Part shown: piece by piece, positions 1 to 5,514 of the stretch
Layout: each line of letters starts with the position of its first letter
Numbering within the stretch: position 1 is the first letter of the stretch
Source of the DNA: Bacteroidota bacterium
GTDB lineage: Bacteria; Bacteroidota; Rhodothermia; Rhodothermales; UBA10348
Length of the DNA stretch: 5,514 bases
Direction: 5' to 3'
Assembly (NCBI GenBank): GCA_004356385.1
Contig: SMXL01000110.1
Span: 1 to 5,514, forward strand
Notes under the pieces: model-generated
What the model saw: the letters and a program-made list of their open reading frames with translations, nothing else
The model's database searches: none
Told to the model about the DNA's origin: nothing
Made by a program: the position numbers and the translations under genes

Positions 1-124
1 AAGAAGCATATCCGCACAAAAGCGAACGCGTTTTCGCCCGCTTAGGCAGGCCATCCTGAGAACAAGTCCTCACTGAAAGTATGTACCCGAGACTTGCACC
101 ACAGCTATTTTCTCCATAGGTTAG

Positions 125-141
125 CATATGTGTAACATATG
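125..141 (+). promoter_or_regulatory. Candidate LexA operator (SOS box), 17-bp palindrome
   Basis: CATATGT (125-131) and ACATATG (135-141) are perfect 7-bp inverted arms around the 3-bp centre GTA. The dyad lies 26 bp before the ATG of lexA and overlaps a possible -10 hexamer. LexA proteins bind as dimers to palindromes and usually repress their own gene, so position and symmetry make this the obvious autoregulatory site. It is not the Escherichia (CTGT-N8-ACAG) or Bacillus (GAAC-N4-GTTC) type, which is expected because LexA motifs differ between phyla. I saw no second copy in the window. The symmetry is observed; LexA binding is inferred. Confidence 0.55.
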
Positions 142-143
142 AT
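138..143 (+). promoter_or_regulatory. Possible -10 element of the lexA promoter
   Basis: TATGAT at 138-143 matches the sigma-70 -10 consensus at five of six positions and would place transcription start near base 150. That leaves a leader of about 18 nt before the ATG at 168. It overlaps the right arm of the 125-141 palindrome, so a bound dimer would block polymerase. No good -35 hexamer lies 16-18 bp upstream, so this is a weak call that rests mainly on position. Confidence 0.3.
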
Positions 144-167
144 AGATATTTGACCCGGTCTCAGATC

Positions 168-794
168 ATGCCTCGTAGAGAACTCACAACCAAGCAGAAA
201 GAATTCCTGGCGTACATAGCGGACTATGCTCGCAATCGTGGCGTGTGGCCTACTTATCGCGAGATCAGTGAACGCTTCGACTTCCGATCTCCAAACAGTG
301 TCACACAGAATTTGCAGGCGTTGTTCAGAAAGGGGTACCTGATGCGGGATGAATCAGGATTTCACCTGCCGCCAGAAAACCAGGATCCCGTTACAGAAAT
401 TGGCATTCCGATTCAGGGGATCATCGCTGCGGGAAGGCTTCAGGAGGCCATTGAAGAAAATCTGGGTACAATTACTCTTGAGACTCTTTTTCCGCAGATC
501 GACAGGATGTTTGCGATTCGTGTATCCGGGACCTCGATGATCGGAGCAGAGATTCACGACGGTGATTATGTCTTGTTGATCGATGATGATATTCCGAATG
601 GCGGAATTGGAGCCATTTTATACAACGGCGAGACGTCGCTCAAGCGCGTCTTTTACGACGAACAGGGCTTGCGGCTGGAGCCGGCAAACGAGAAATACGA
701 TGATATCCTGATCCGGCCCGACGTGTTTGAGGAAGTACGTGTTCTCGGGAGATATGTGGGACACGTCAACAAATCCGGCATATTCCGGAATTAG
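168..794 (+). CDS. lexA: LexA-type SOS repressor with latent autoprotease (S24 family)
   Basis: A 208-residue cytoplasmic repressor of DNA-damage genes that cleaves itself when stimulated by RecA filaments. Residues 1-65 form the winged helix-turn-helix, with a recognition-helix region reading RSPNSVTQNLQAL, close to the SPN...L.AL pattern of LexA. The C-terminal half is the S24 peptidase domain: the Ala-Gly scissile bond lies at A88-G89 within IIAAGRL, the catalytic serine is S123 in SGTSM, and the general-base lysine is K159 in TSLKRV. Gly-to-Ser spacing (34) equals that of Escherichia LexA and Ser-to-Lys spacing (36) is one shorter, so the protease looks functional. The wing between RKG and FHL is about three residues shorter than in Escherichia, in keeping with a different operator. 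I chose the ATG at 168 over an in-frame TTG at 150 because homologues typically begin just before the RELT segment and the TTG would sit at the predicted transcription start. No clear Shine-Dalgarno sequence is visible. The palindrome at 125-141 suggests autoregulation. Confidence 0.93.
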   Translation: MPRRELTTKQKEFLAYIADYARNRGVWPTYREISERFDFRSPNSVTQNLQALFRKGYLMRDESGFHLPPENQDPVTEIGIPIQGIIAAGRLQEAIEENLGTITLETLFPQIDRMFAIRVSGTSMIGAEIHDGDYVLLIDDDIPNGGIGAILYNGETSLKRVFYDEQGLRLEPANEKYDDILIRPDVFEEVRVLGRYVGHVNKSGIFRN

Positions 795-874
795 GCTCGC
801 AGGTAAAGCATCCTATTATTTTCACCTGAATTAGACGGATCTTATCGGCGGCGGTCGTGTGGAACTTGCGAAGA

Positions 875-882
875 TAATTTTG
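875..882 (+). promoter_or_regulatory. Possible Bacteroidota-type -7 box before the methyltransferase gene
   Basis: TAATTTTG fits the TAnnTTTG -7 consensus of Bacteroidota housekeeping promoters exactly and ends 26 bp before the ATG at 909. The overlapping GATAAT (873-878) also resembles a sigma-70 -10 hexamer. No matching TTTG (-33) or TTGACA (-35) element lies at the expected distance upstream, so the call is weak. If real, the methyltransferase has its own promoter and does not depend on lexA read-through. Confidence 0.3.
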
Positions 883-908
883 CATTGTTGCACCGAAGAA
901 AGTAAGGG

Positions 909-1532
909 ATGAAAAAGCCAAATTGGCGACTGAATTTAGGTCGAAAGGGTGGGTTCTGGCAGAATGGGTACTGGTACGATCTGCACCTTGAGAGGCGCAT
1001 GCCTCTTGCTATTCCCATGTTGGAGGAACTCCTGATTGCGTTACCACCATTGGAAGATGATACATTGGTGTGTGATCTCGCATGCGGAACAGGAAATGGC
1101 AGTTTTACCGTTCTATCCGCCTATCCGACGTCCGAGGTGGTACTCATCGATCGGGATACTAAAATGCTGGATATTGCCCGTGCGAAGCTGAATGAGTTAC
1201 AGGTGGATCCGGAAACGATCGAGGCAACGATTTCCACCGATGGAAATCCTCTTCCCGGCGGGCCGTACGATGTGGTGGTCGCTACTCTTTCTTTGCATGA
1301 GTTGGTGGGCGAAAACTTGTCGGTTGCAGAGGCAGAGGGCCGTTTCGAATTACTTTTTCAAAGTATTCGGGCATCTCTTACTCCTGGTGGACACGTCATC
1401 GTAGGTGATCATGTTGGTTCTCTCTCCTTGTATCGGCAATTGAAGGCGATGGAACGAGCGGGGTTCGTCGACGTCGATTGTGCATGGCGCCAGGATGACT
1501 TTTTTGTGGCGGGTGGCCAGGCGCCGGGATAA
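909..1532 (+). CDS. Class I SAM-dependent methyltransferase, substrate unknown
   Basis: A 207-residue cytoplasmic protein with the Rossmann-fold methyltransferase motifs in order. Motif I is VCDLACGTGNG (54-64), the glycine-rich SAM loop. The acidic residue ending strand 2 is D81 in LIDRD, expected to hold the ribose hydroxyls. YDVVVATLSLHEL (120-132) is the strand-4 motif, and LTPGGHVIVGDH (157-168) is the post-motif loop and strand 5. The C-terminal strands 6 and 7 read AGFVDVD then DDFFVAGG (184-203). The domain is compact, with only about 16 residues between strand 5 and the last helix, so no substrate-binding lid is obvious and the sequence does not reveal the acceptor. The N-terminal 30 residues are rich in Trp, Tyr, Arg and Lys and may help cap the active site. 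Nothing marks it as a DNA cytosine or adenine methyltransferase (no NPPY-type or PC motif). A weak purine-rich GAAGAAAG (895-902) precedes the ATG. It follows lexA by 114 bp in the same direction; co-transcription is possible but unproven. Confidence 0.85.
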   Translation: MKKPNWRLNLGRKGGFWQNGYWYDLHLERRMPLAIPMLEELLIALPPLEDDTLVCDLACGTGNGSFTVLSAYPTSEVVLIDRDTKMLDIARAKLNELQVDPETIEATISTDGNPLPGGPYDVVVATLSLHELVGENLSVAEAEGRFELLFQSIRASLTPGGHVIVGDHVGSLSLYRQLKAMERAGFVDVDCAWRQDDFFVAGGQAPG

Positions 1533-1595
1533 CGAGGCTGATATATTGCTCCAGCTGATCACGAGACTTTCCCTCTCAAACGTACTATTTTGTTA

Positions 1596-1607
1596 CGATA
1601 AATATCG
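1596..1607. repeat. Short inverted repeat upstream of the exported-protein gene
   Basis: CGATA (1596-1600) and TATCG (1603-1607) are perfect 5-bp arms around AA, ending 16 bp before the ATG at 1624. It could be an operator, but a 12-bp A/T-rich dyad of this size also arises readily by chance. No convincing promoter is visible in the 91-bp gap 1533-1623, and I see no terminator for the methyltransferase gene there. Confidence 0.25.
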
Positions 1608-1623
1608 CCTCTCCAATTTCTGA

Positions 1624-2826
1624 ATGCCCTTATTCGTGCTTCGCATGATTTCCCGACCCAAACTGACATTTTTTGCCGCATTGCTCGGCGCTGTGGTGCT
1701 GATCACAGGACCGGGGGAACTGCAGGCGCAGTCCCGCGCCGGAGATGACTCAGGATATCCGTTTTCCTGGTCGGGCGTTACGACATATATGGTGGTCGTT
1801 AATTCCGACGGAACCAGCGATTATCAGAGTTTTGCAGAATTAACAGCGCGTTTAAATCAGAGCCCGTTCAGAGGACACGGAATCGAAGCGTTGGTCGTTT
1901 CGGCTGCTATGACTGAGTTGTCCTTGGCATCTGCATCTGCCGGTGAATCAGAGGGGTCTGAAAAATGTGCGATTGCCGGAAAGGAATTGGATGTGACAAT
2001 CGGTGGCGCAACCGGGTTCAAAGATCTCATTGCTGCATCACACTCTCTTGGCATGCGCGTAGCACTGTTTGAGGGAGGAGAAAACTGGTGTGGTGCTGAG
2101 GATGCAATTGCGTTTAATGCTCTGAGGGAGCAAACGGGAGTCGATGGGATAATCGTGAACTTGGCTGCATCGGAGGCGGGAAATGATATGGCTGCTTTGC
2201 GGAAGGCAGATACCGAGGACGATCGACTTTGGATTGGGGCTGTGTTTGAGGACGCAGAACAGATCGACACTTTCGAAGGAATGTTGTGGGTTGATGCGGC
2301 GATGAATAAATCGTGGGTCCTCCCCAGGGAGTCTGACGATCTTGCCCTCAGAAACCAGTTCAGTAGATCTGTAGAGTTTGCCGTCAATCATCCGGACGTG
2401 TCGAACATAGGTATGATGAGTGGCACCGAGTCGTTTACTATCAATGATCTCAACTCACTTCTTTTGCAACCAGGAGTTATAGCCCTTCATGATGGTCAGG
2501 TCGCGTCTGATCCTGCTACTATGGAACACTGGAGAATCCTTGGTTCCTTTCGAGATAAACACCCCGCGATCGGGGAAGGAGCTCATGAGGACATCTCAAA
2601 TGACCCGTATATGTTCTACCGGGGGCTGCGAATAGGTCCTGACGTTGATGAGGTTCTGGTTGTACTCGGAGCGAGCGGAAAGGTGAGATTAAAAGTATCA
2701 CTCGTCTTCGACGACGACACTATTCTGCGTGATGCCTATACGGGCAAGATCGCCATGGTCTCGTACGGGCAGATACTTTTGCCAGCCCACGAGAACGGTG
2801 TGATGTTGCTCGAAGAAGTCAAATAG
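1624..2826 (+). CDS. Exported GH13 alpha-amylase-like protein, probably catalytically dead
   Basis: A 400-residue protein with a signal peptide: a basic start (R7, R11, K13), a hydrophobic run at about 15-29 and a likely cleavage site after LQA (35). An ATG at 1645 would give a more typical 28-residue signal; neither start has a clear ribosome site. The mature part follows the order of an alpha-amylase barrel. TYMVVVNSDG (54-63) recalls strand 1, GFKDLIAASHSLGMRVALFE (131-150) the strand-3 region, GVDGIIVNLA (172-181) strand 4, WIGAVFE (203-209) strand 5 and PGVIALHDGQ (283-292) the strand-8 region. WRILGSFRDKHPAIGEGAH (303-321) and residues 329-397 resemble the C-terminal beta domain of SusG-like amylases. 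The catalytic residues seem lost: the nucleophile position is N179 with the preceding Arg as I177, the Glu position is A206, and the third carboxylate position is probably G263. C115 and C156 are the only cysteines and could form a disulfide. The frame is intact, so this is not an obvious pseudogene. A carbohydrate-binding or structural role is a guess; the family assignment comes from pattern recognition only. Confidence 0.72.
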   Translation: MPLFVLRMISRPKLTFFAALLGAVVLITGPGELQAQSRAGDDSGYPFSWSGVTTYMVVVNSDGTSDYQSFAELTARLNQSPFRGHGIEALVVSAAMTELSLASASAGESEGSEKCAIAGKELDVTIGGATGFKDLIAASHSLGMRVALFEGGENWCGAEDAIAFNALREQTGVDGIIVNLAASEAGNDMAALRKADTEDDRLWIGAVFEDAEQIDTFEGMLWVDAAMNKSWVLPRESDDLALRNQFSRSVEFAVNHPDVSNIGMMSGTESFTINDLNSLLLQPGVIALHDGQVASDPATMEHWRILGSFRDKHPAIGEGAHEDISNDPYMFYRGLRIGPDVDEVLVVLGASGKVRLKVSLVFDDDTILRDAYTGKIAMVSYGQILLPAHENGVMLLEEVK

Positions 2827-2827
2827 T

Positions 2828-2867
2828 CCTGAGCAGTAAGGCTTCCGCGCTCGTATTCTCGCTCAGG
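2828..2867. terminator. Possible bidirectional termination structure between convergent genes
   Basis: CCTGAGC (2828-2834), directly after the stop of the exported-protein gene, pairs perfectly with GCTCAGG (2861-2867), which overlaps the acnA stop codon. The loop is long (26 nt) and neither strand has a downstream U run, so this is not a classical intrinsic terminator. Its placement exactly spanning the convergent gap is the main argument for a role in ending or protecting both transcripts. An alternative shorter pairing of GAGC (2831-2834) with GCTC (2849-2852) is possible. Confidence 0.25.
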
Positions 2868-5514
2868 CGTCGACCGTCGACGAGTTTAGAAACTCCCTCA
2901 AAACGTAGTGCAGGATTCCGCCATTCCGGTAATACTCCACTTCAACCGGTGTGTCGAGGCGCGAATTCGTCTCGAACTCGATTGTGGTTCCGTCGACTTG
3001 GACCGCCCGAACATTGATGGTAGAGCGCGCCGTAAGATCGTCGGAAACATCGACATCAAATGTCTCGGTACCATCCAGGCCCAGCGAGTCGGCGGTCTGC
3101 CCGTTCGCATATTCCAGGGGAAGAACGCCCATCCCGATAAGATTGGAACGGTGAATTCGCTCAAAACTGTCAGCGATTACAACTTTAACGCCAAGCAGTA
3201 ACGTTCCTTTCGCAGCCCAGTCGCGACTCGATCCCATGCCGTAATCTTTACCAGACAATACAACGAGCGGAATTCCGGCTTCCTGATATTTCATTCCGGC
3301 ATCGAATATGCTCATAACTTCGTTTGTCGGGAGATAGTTGGTAATTCCACCTTCAGTTCCGGGAACGAGCTTATTTTTGAGTCTGATGTTGGCGAATGTG
3401 CCACGCATCATGACTTCATGATTCCCACGACGAGATCCATACGAATTAAAATCAGAACGAGATACGCCGTTTTCGGTGAGGTACGCAGCAGCGGGTGAAT
3501 CAGGTGAGATAGCGCCTGCCGGCGATATATGATCCGTAGTGATTGAGTCGCCAACCATGACAAGAACTCGGGCTCCGGCGATCGACTTGATCGACGGTGT
3601 ATCAGGAGTCAAGTCAAAGAAAAATGGTGGCTCCTGGATATATGTTGACGTATTGCTCCACTCATAAATCGACCCTTCAGGAATCTGAATGGCATTCCAT
3701 GTTTCATTGCTGTCCTCAATGCCGTCGTACTCACGAGCGAACATTTCGGGTGTCACACACCGGGTTACAAGGTCGCTTATTTCCTGGCTCGAAGGCCAGA
3801 TATCTCTCAGATAAACAGGATTTCCATCGGTATCGGTGCCGAGGGGATCAGTTGAAAGATCGATATCCACCGTTCCAGCAAGCGCATAGGCCACAACGAG
3901 TGGGGGAGATGCCAGATAGTTTGCCTGGACTTCCTGGTGAATACGGCCTTCGAAATTTCTATTTCCGGAAAGAACACCTGCCGCAATCAAGTCGCCATCG
4001 GCAATGGCGGCAGAAGCAGCCTCCGGCAACGGGCCAGAGTTGCCGATGCAGGTGGTACAGCCGTACCCGACTATATCAAATCCAATCTTATTCAGGTATC
4101 GCTGCAGGTCGGCTTCTTCCAGGTAATCGCGGACAACTTTCGAACCAGGTGCCATGCTTGTTTTAACGAAAGAGGGGACAGACAGTCCTTTTTCTACCGC
4201 CCTTTTCGCTACAAGACCAGCTCCAATCATTACAGACGGATTGCTGGTATTTGTACAGCTTGTGATGGCTGCAATAGCCACGTTTCCGTGGGTCAAGGTC
4301 TCAATGTCTCCAGTCGGGTCATTGTACGCGCCAACCATATTAAGCTGAGAATCTGAAAGACCGAATCCTTGCGGGCCCGCGGGCGCCGAGAGTGATTGGC
4401 GGAACGACGTCTGCATGTCGTCAAGGTTGATCCGGTCCTGTGGACGTTTCGGGCCAGACAAACTCGGCCGAACCGTTGACATATCGAGTTCAAGAACATG
4501 TAGAAATTCTGGATCAGGAGAATCATTGGTTCGGAATAATCCCTGGGCCTGTGTGTACCGCCTGACCACTTCGACCAGCTCGGGCGAGCGACCCGTACGT
4601 GTAAGGAAATTCAGAGTCTCCTGGTCGATCGGGAAGAAACCCATCGTGGCGCCATACTCCGGCGACATGTTTGCAATTGTAGCGCGATCAGGGACGCTCA
4701 TGTGTTCAAGGCCGGGACCGAAGAACTCTACAAATTTACCTACCACGCCAAACTCTCTTAATATCTGGGTTACGGTAAGAACAAGGTCCGTTGCCGTCGC
4801 TCCTTCCGGAAGCGAACCGCTTAATTTGAATCCGATTACCTCTGGCATCAACATATAAACAGGTTGCCCGAGCATCACAGCTTCTGCTTCGATGCCTCCC
4901 ACGCCCCAGCCCACAACGCCGAGCCCATCGATCATGGTAGTGTGAGAATCCGTTCCGACCAATGAATCCGGGTAGTACGTGCTTAGTCCGTCGTCTTCCT
5001 TTTTACTCCATACACACCGGGCGATATACTCGAGATTTACCTGGTGGCAAATGCCACTGGCAGGCGGGACGACCGAGAAATTGTCAAAGGCTTGTTTTCC
5101 CCATCTAAGAAACTCGTACCGCTCGTTGTTTCTCTCAAATTCGCGATCAGCATTGATGACTATCGAGTCTGGTGTTCCAAAAGAATCCACCTGAACCGAG
5201 TGATCGATGACGAGGTGAACCGGAACCCGCGGATTGATCTCGTCCGGGTCGCCGCCCAGACGGCCCATTGCAGAACGCATCGCAGCGAGGTCGACGACCG
5301 CAGGCACTCCCGTAAAATCCTGCAACAGAACACGAGATGGAAGAAACGGAATTTCTACTTTCGCAGGCGCTTTCGGATCGTAGGTGGCCAACTTCTTTAC
5401 ATCATCCTGCGTAACGAGAAAATCATCGCAGTTTCTGAGCGTGCACTCAAGCAGGACCTTTATCGAATAAGGCAGACGATCTATTCCGTCGTAGCCTAAC
5501 TCTTTCAACTTGTC
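2863..5514 (-). CDS. acnA: Aconitate hydratase, AcnA/IRP1 type (5' end outside the window)
   Basis: Cytoplasmic TCA-cycle enzyme that isomerises citrate to isocitrate through cis-aconitate using a [4Fe-4S] cluster. About 883 codons are present. The frame stays open through the window edge: Asp and Lys codons precede the TTG at 5508-5506, and families of this type have roughly 20-30 residues before the [11 protein letters not shown] segment, so the true start lies outside. Numbering from that [14 protein letters not shown] (11-21), [18 protein letters not shown] (61-78), [12 protein letters not shown] (152-163) and [17 protein letters not shown] (181-197). The cluster cysteines are C418 in SCTNTS and C484/C487 in [11 protein letters not shown]. 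The substrate-site loop GNRNFEGR is at 515-522. After a linker near 550-645 comes the swivelling C-terminal domain, with [13 protein letters not shown] (653-665) and the active-site loop [11 protein letters not shown] (759-769). All expected catalytic motifs are intact. Total length would be near 900, typical of AcnA and longer than mitochondrial-type or AcnB proteins. It ends in a short polar tail (NSSTVDA) past the usual YVLR end. It converges on the exported-protein gene with a 36-bp gap; its promoter is not in view. Confidence 0.97.
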   Translation of the reverse strand, partial: DKLKELGYDGIDRLPYSIKVLLECTLRNCDDFLVTQDDVKKLATYDPKAPAKVEIPFLPSRVLLQDFTGVPAVVDLAAMRSAMGRLGGDPDEINPRVPVHLVIDHSVQVDSFGTPDSIVINADREFERNNERYEFLRWGKQAFDNFSVVPPASGICHQVNLEYIARCVWSKKEDDGLSTYYPDSLVGTDSHTTMIDGLGVVGWGVGGIEAEAVMLGQPVYMLMPEVIGFKLSGSLPEGATATDLVLTVTQILREFGVVGKFVEFFGPGLEHMSVPDRATIANMSPEYGATMGFFPIDQETLNFLTRTGRSPELVEVVRRYTQAQGLFRTNDSPDPEFLHVLELDMSTVRPSLSGPKRPQDRINLDDMQTSFRQSLSAPAGPQGFGLSDSQLNMVGAYNDPTGDIETLTHGNVAIAAITSCTNTSNPSVMIGAGLVAKRAVEKGLSVPSFVKTSMAPGSKVVRDYLEEADLQRYLNKIGFDIVGYGCTTCIGNSGPLPEAASAAIADGDLIAAGVLSGNRNFEGRIHQEVQANYLASPPLVVAYALAGTVDIDLSTDPLGTDTDGNPVYLRDIWPSSQEISDLVTRCVTPEMFAREYDGIEDSNETWNAIQIPEGSIYEWSNTSTYIQEPPFFFDLTPDTPSIKSIAGARVLVMVGDSITTDHISPAGAISPDSPAAAYLTENGVSRSDFNSYGSRRGNHEVMMRGTFANIRLKNKLVPGTEGGITNYLPTNEVMSIFDAGMKYQEAGIPLVVLSGKDYGMGSSRDWAAKGTLLLGVKVVIADSFERIHRSNLIGMGVLPLEYANGQTADSLGLDGTETFDVDVSDDLTARSTINVRAVQVDGTTIEFETNSRLDTPVEVEYYRNGGILHYVLREFLNSSTVDA
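2868..2895. repeat. Two adjoining perfect inverted repeats at the 3' end of acnA
   Basis: CGTCGAC (2868-2874) and GTCGACG (2876-2882) are perfect 7-bp arms around one C. The next dyad, GAGTTT (2882-2887) and AAACTC (2890-2895), has 6-bp arms around AG. Both lie in the last ten codons of acnA and continue directly from the right arm of the 2828-2867 structure. As RNA, the first could form a 5-bp stem with a 5-nt loop. They may contribute to 3'-end formation, or may simply reflect the codons for the serine/threonine-rich C-terminal tail. Confidence 0.3.

Larger units (their letters stand above)
1..149. other. Upstream region with no assignable gene
   Basis: All three plus-strand frames are open from base 1 but stop early, at about bases 45, 59 and 76. 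Any of them could be the last codons of a gene entering from the left. The minus strand also offers an ATG at 54-52 with an open frame to the window edge, so a divergent gene starting here is equally possible. The fragments are too short to choose between these. An 8-bp palindrome AACGCGTT lies at 25-32, flanked by 5-bp arms (22-26 and 33-37), but it has no terminator-like T run. The rest, from about 77 to 149, is the lexA leader described separately. Confidence 0.4.

Noticed and set aside
150..167. TTG at 150 as the lexA start, adding six residues (MTRSQI).
   Set aside because: The ATG at 168 fits the usual N-terminus of the family, and the TTG would coincide with the expected transcription start; neither has a clear ribosome site.
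782..791. ATTCCGGAAT palindrome at the end of lexA as a terminator.
   Set aside because: A 10-bp palindrome with no loop and no following T run cannot form a useful hairpin; it lies in the final codons and is probably chance.
1857..2387. 176-codon open frame antisense to the exported-protein gene.
   Set aside because: Its translation is low-complexity and Ser/Ala/Pro-rich with no recognisable domain, and it lies wholly opposite a gene with a signal peptide and family similarity. It is a shadow frame.
1624..2826. The amylase-like gene as a decaying pseudogene.
   Set aside because: The frame runs uninterrupted for 400 codons with an intact signal peptide and C-terminal domain. Loss of catalytic residues without frame damage suggests a changed function rather than decay.
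3597..4166. 189-codon plus-strand frame opposite acnA.
   Set aside because: It is antisense to strongly conserved aconitase sequence, including the Fe-S cysteine region, and its translation has no protein-like domain pattern.
5044..5499. 151-codon plus-strand frame opposite the 5' part of acnA.
   Set aside because: It is a shadow of the conserved aconitase frame; the Arg-rich translation is typical of antisense reading.
5506..5508. TTG at 5508 as the acnA start.
   Set aside because: The frame stays open to the window edge with sensible residues (Asp, Lys) before it, and aconitases have about 20-30 more residues there. The gene is cut by the window, not started by TTG.

Overview
The window comes from a Gram-negative-type bacterium with G+C near one half, judged by eye. 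The lexA protein, the SusG-like C-terminal domain of the third gene and one exact TAnnTTTG box all point to the Bacteroidota/Rhodothermota/Balneolota neighbourhood. That placement is an inference from protein character, not a search result. I see no mobile element, CRISPR array, tRNA or rRNA.

Layout: bases 1-149 hold no gene I can assign, only a leader with a sharp 17-bp palindrome (125-141) in front of lexA. Three genes then run on the plus strand. The first is the SOS repressor lexA (168-794), with an intact self-cleavage site and Ser/Lys dyad. The second is a small class I SAM-dependent methyltransferase of unknown substrate (909-1532). The third is an exported 400-residue protein (1624-2826) that reads as a shrunken relative of GH13 alpha-amylases and appears to have lost the whole catalytic triad. 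Facing them on the minus strand is acnA, the TCA-cycle aconitase (2863-5514), whose 5' end lies beyond the window. The two transcription directions meet in a 36-bp gap, and three inverted repeats lie in or beside it.

Functionally this looks like ordinary chromosomal housekeeping sequence: DNA-damage regulation, a methyltransferase and central carbon metabolism. It is not a defence island or a mobile cluster. Gaps of 114 and 91 bp separate the three plus-strand genes, so co-transcription is possible but not shown. Two observations deserve a second look: the probable LexA operator overlapping the lexA promoter, and the predicted exported pseudo-amylase. I found no convincing evidence of a new multi-gene system.
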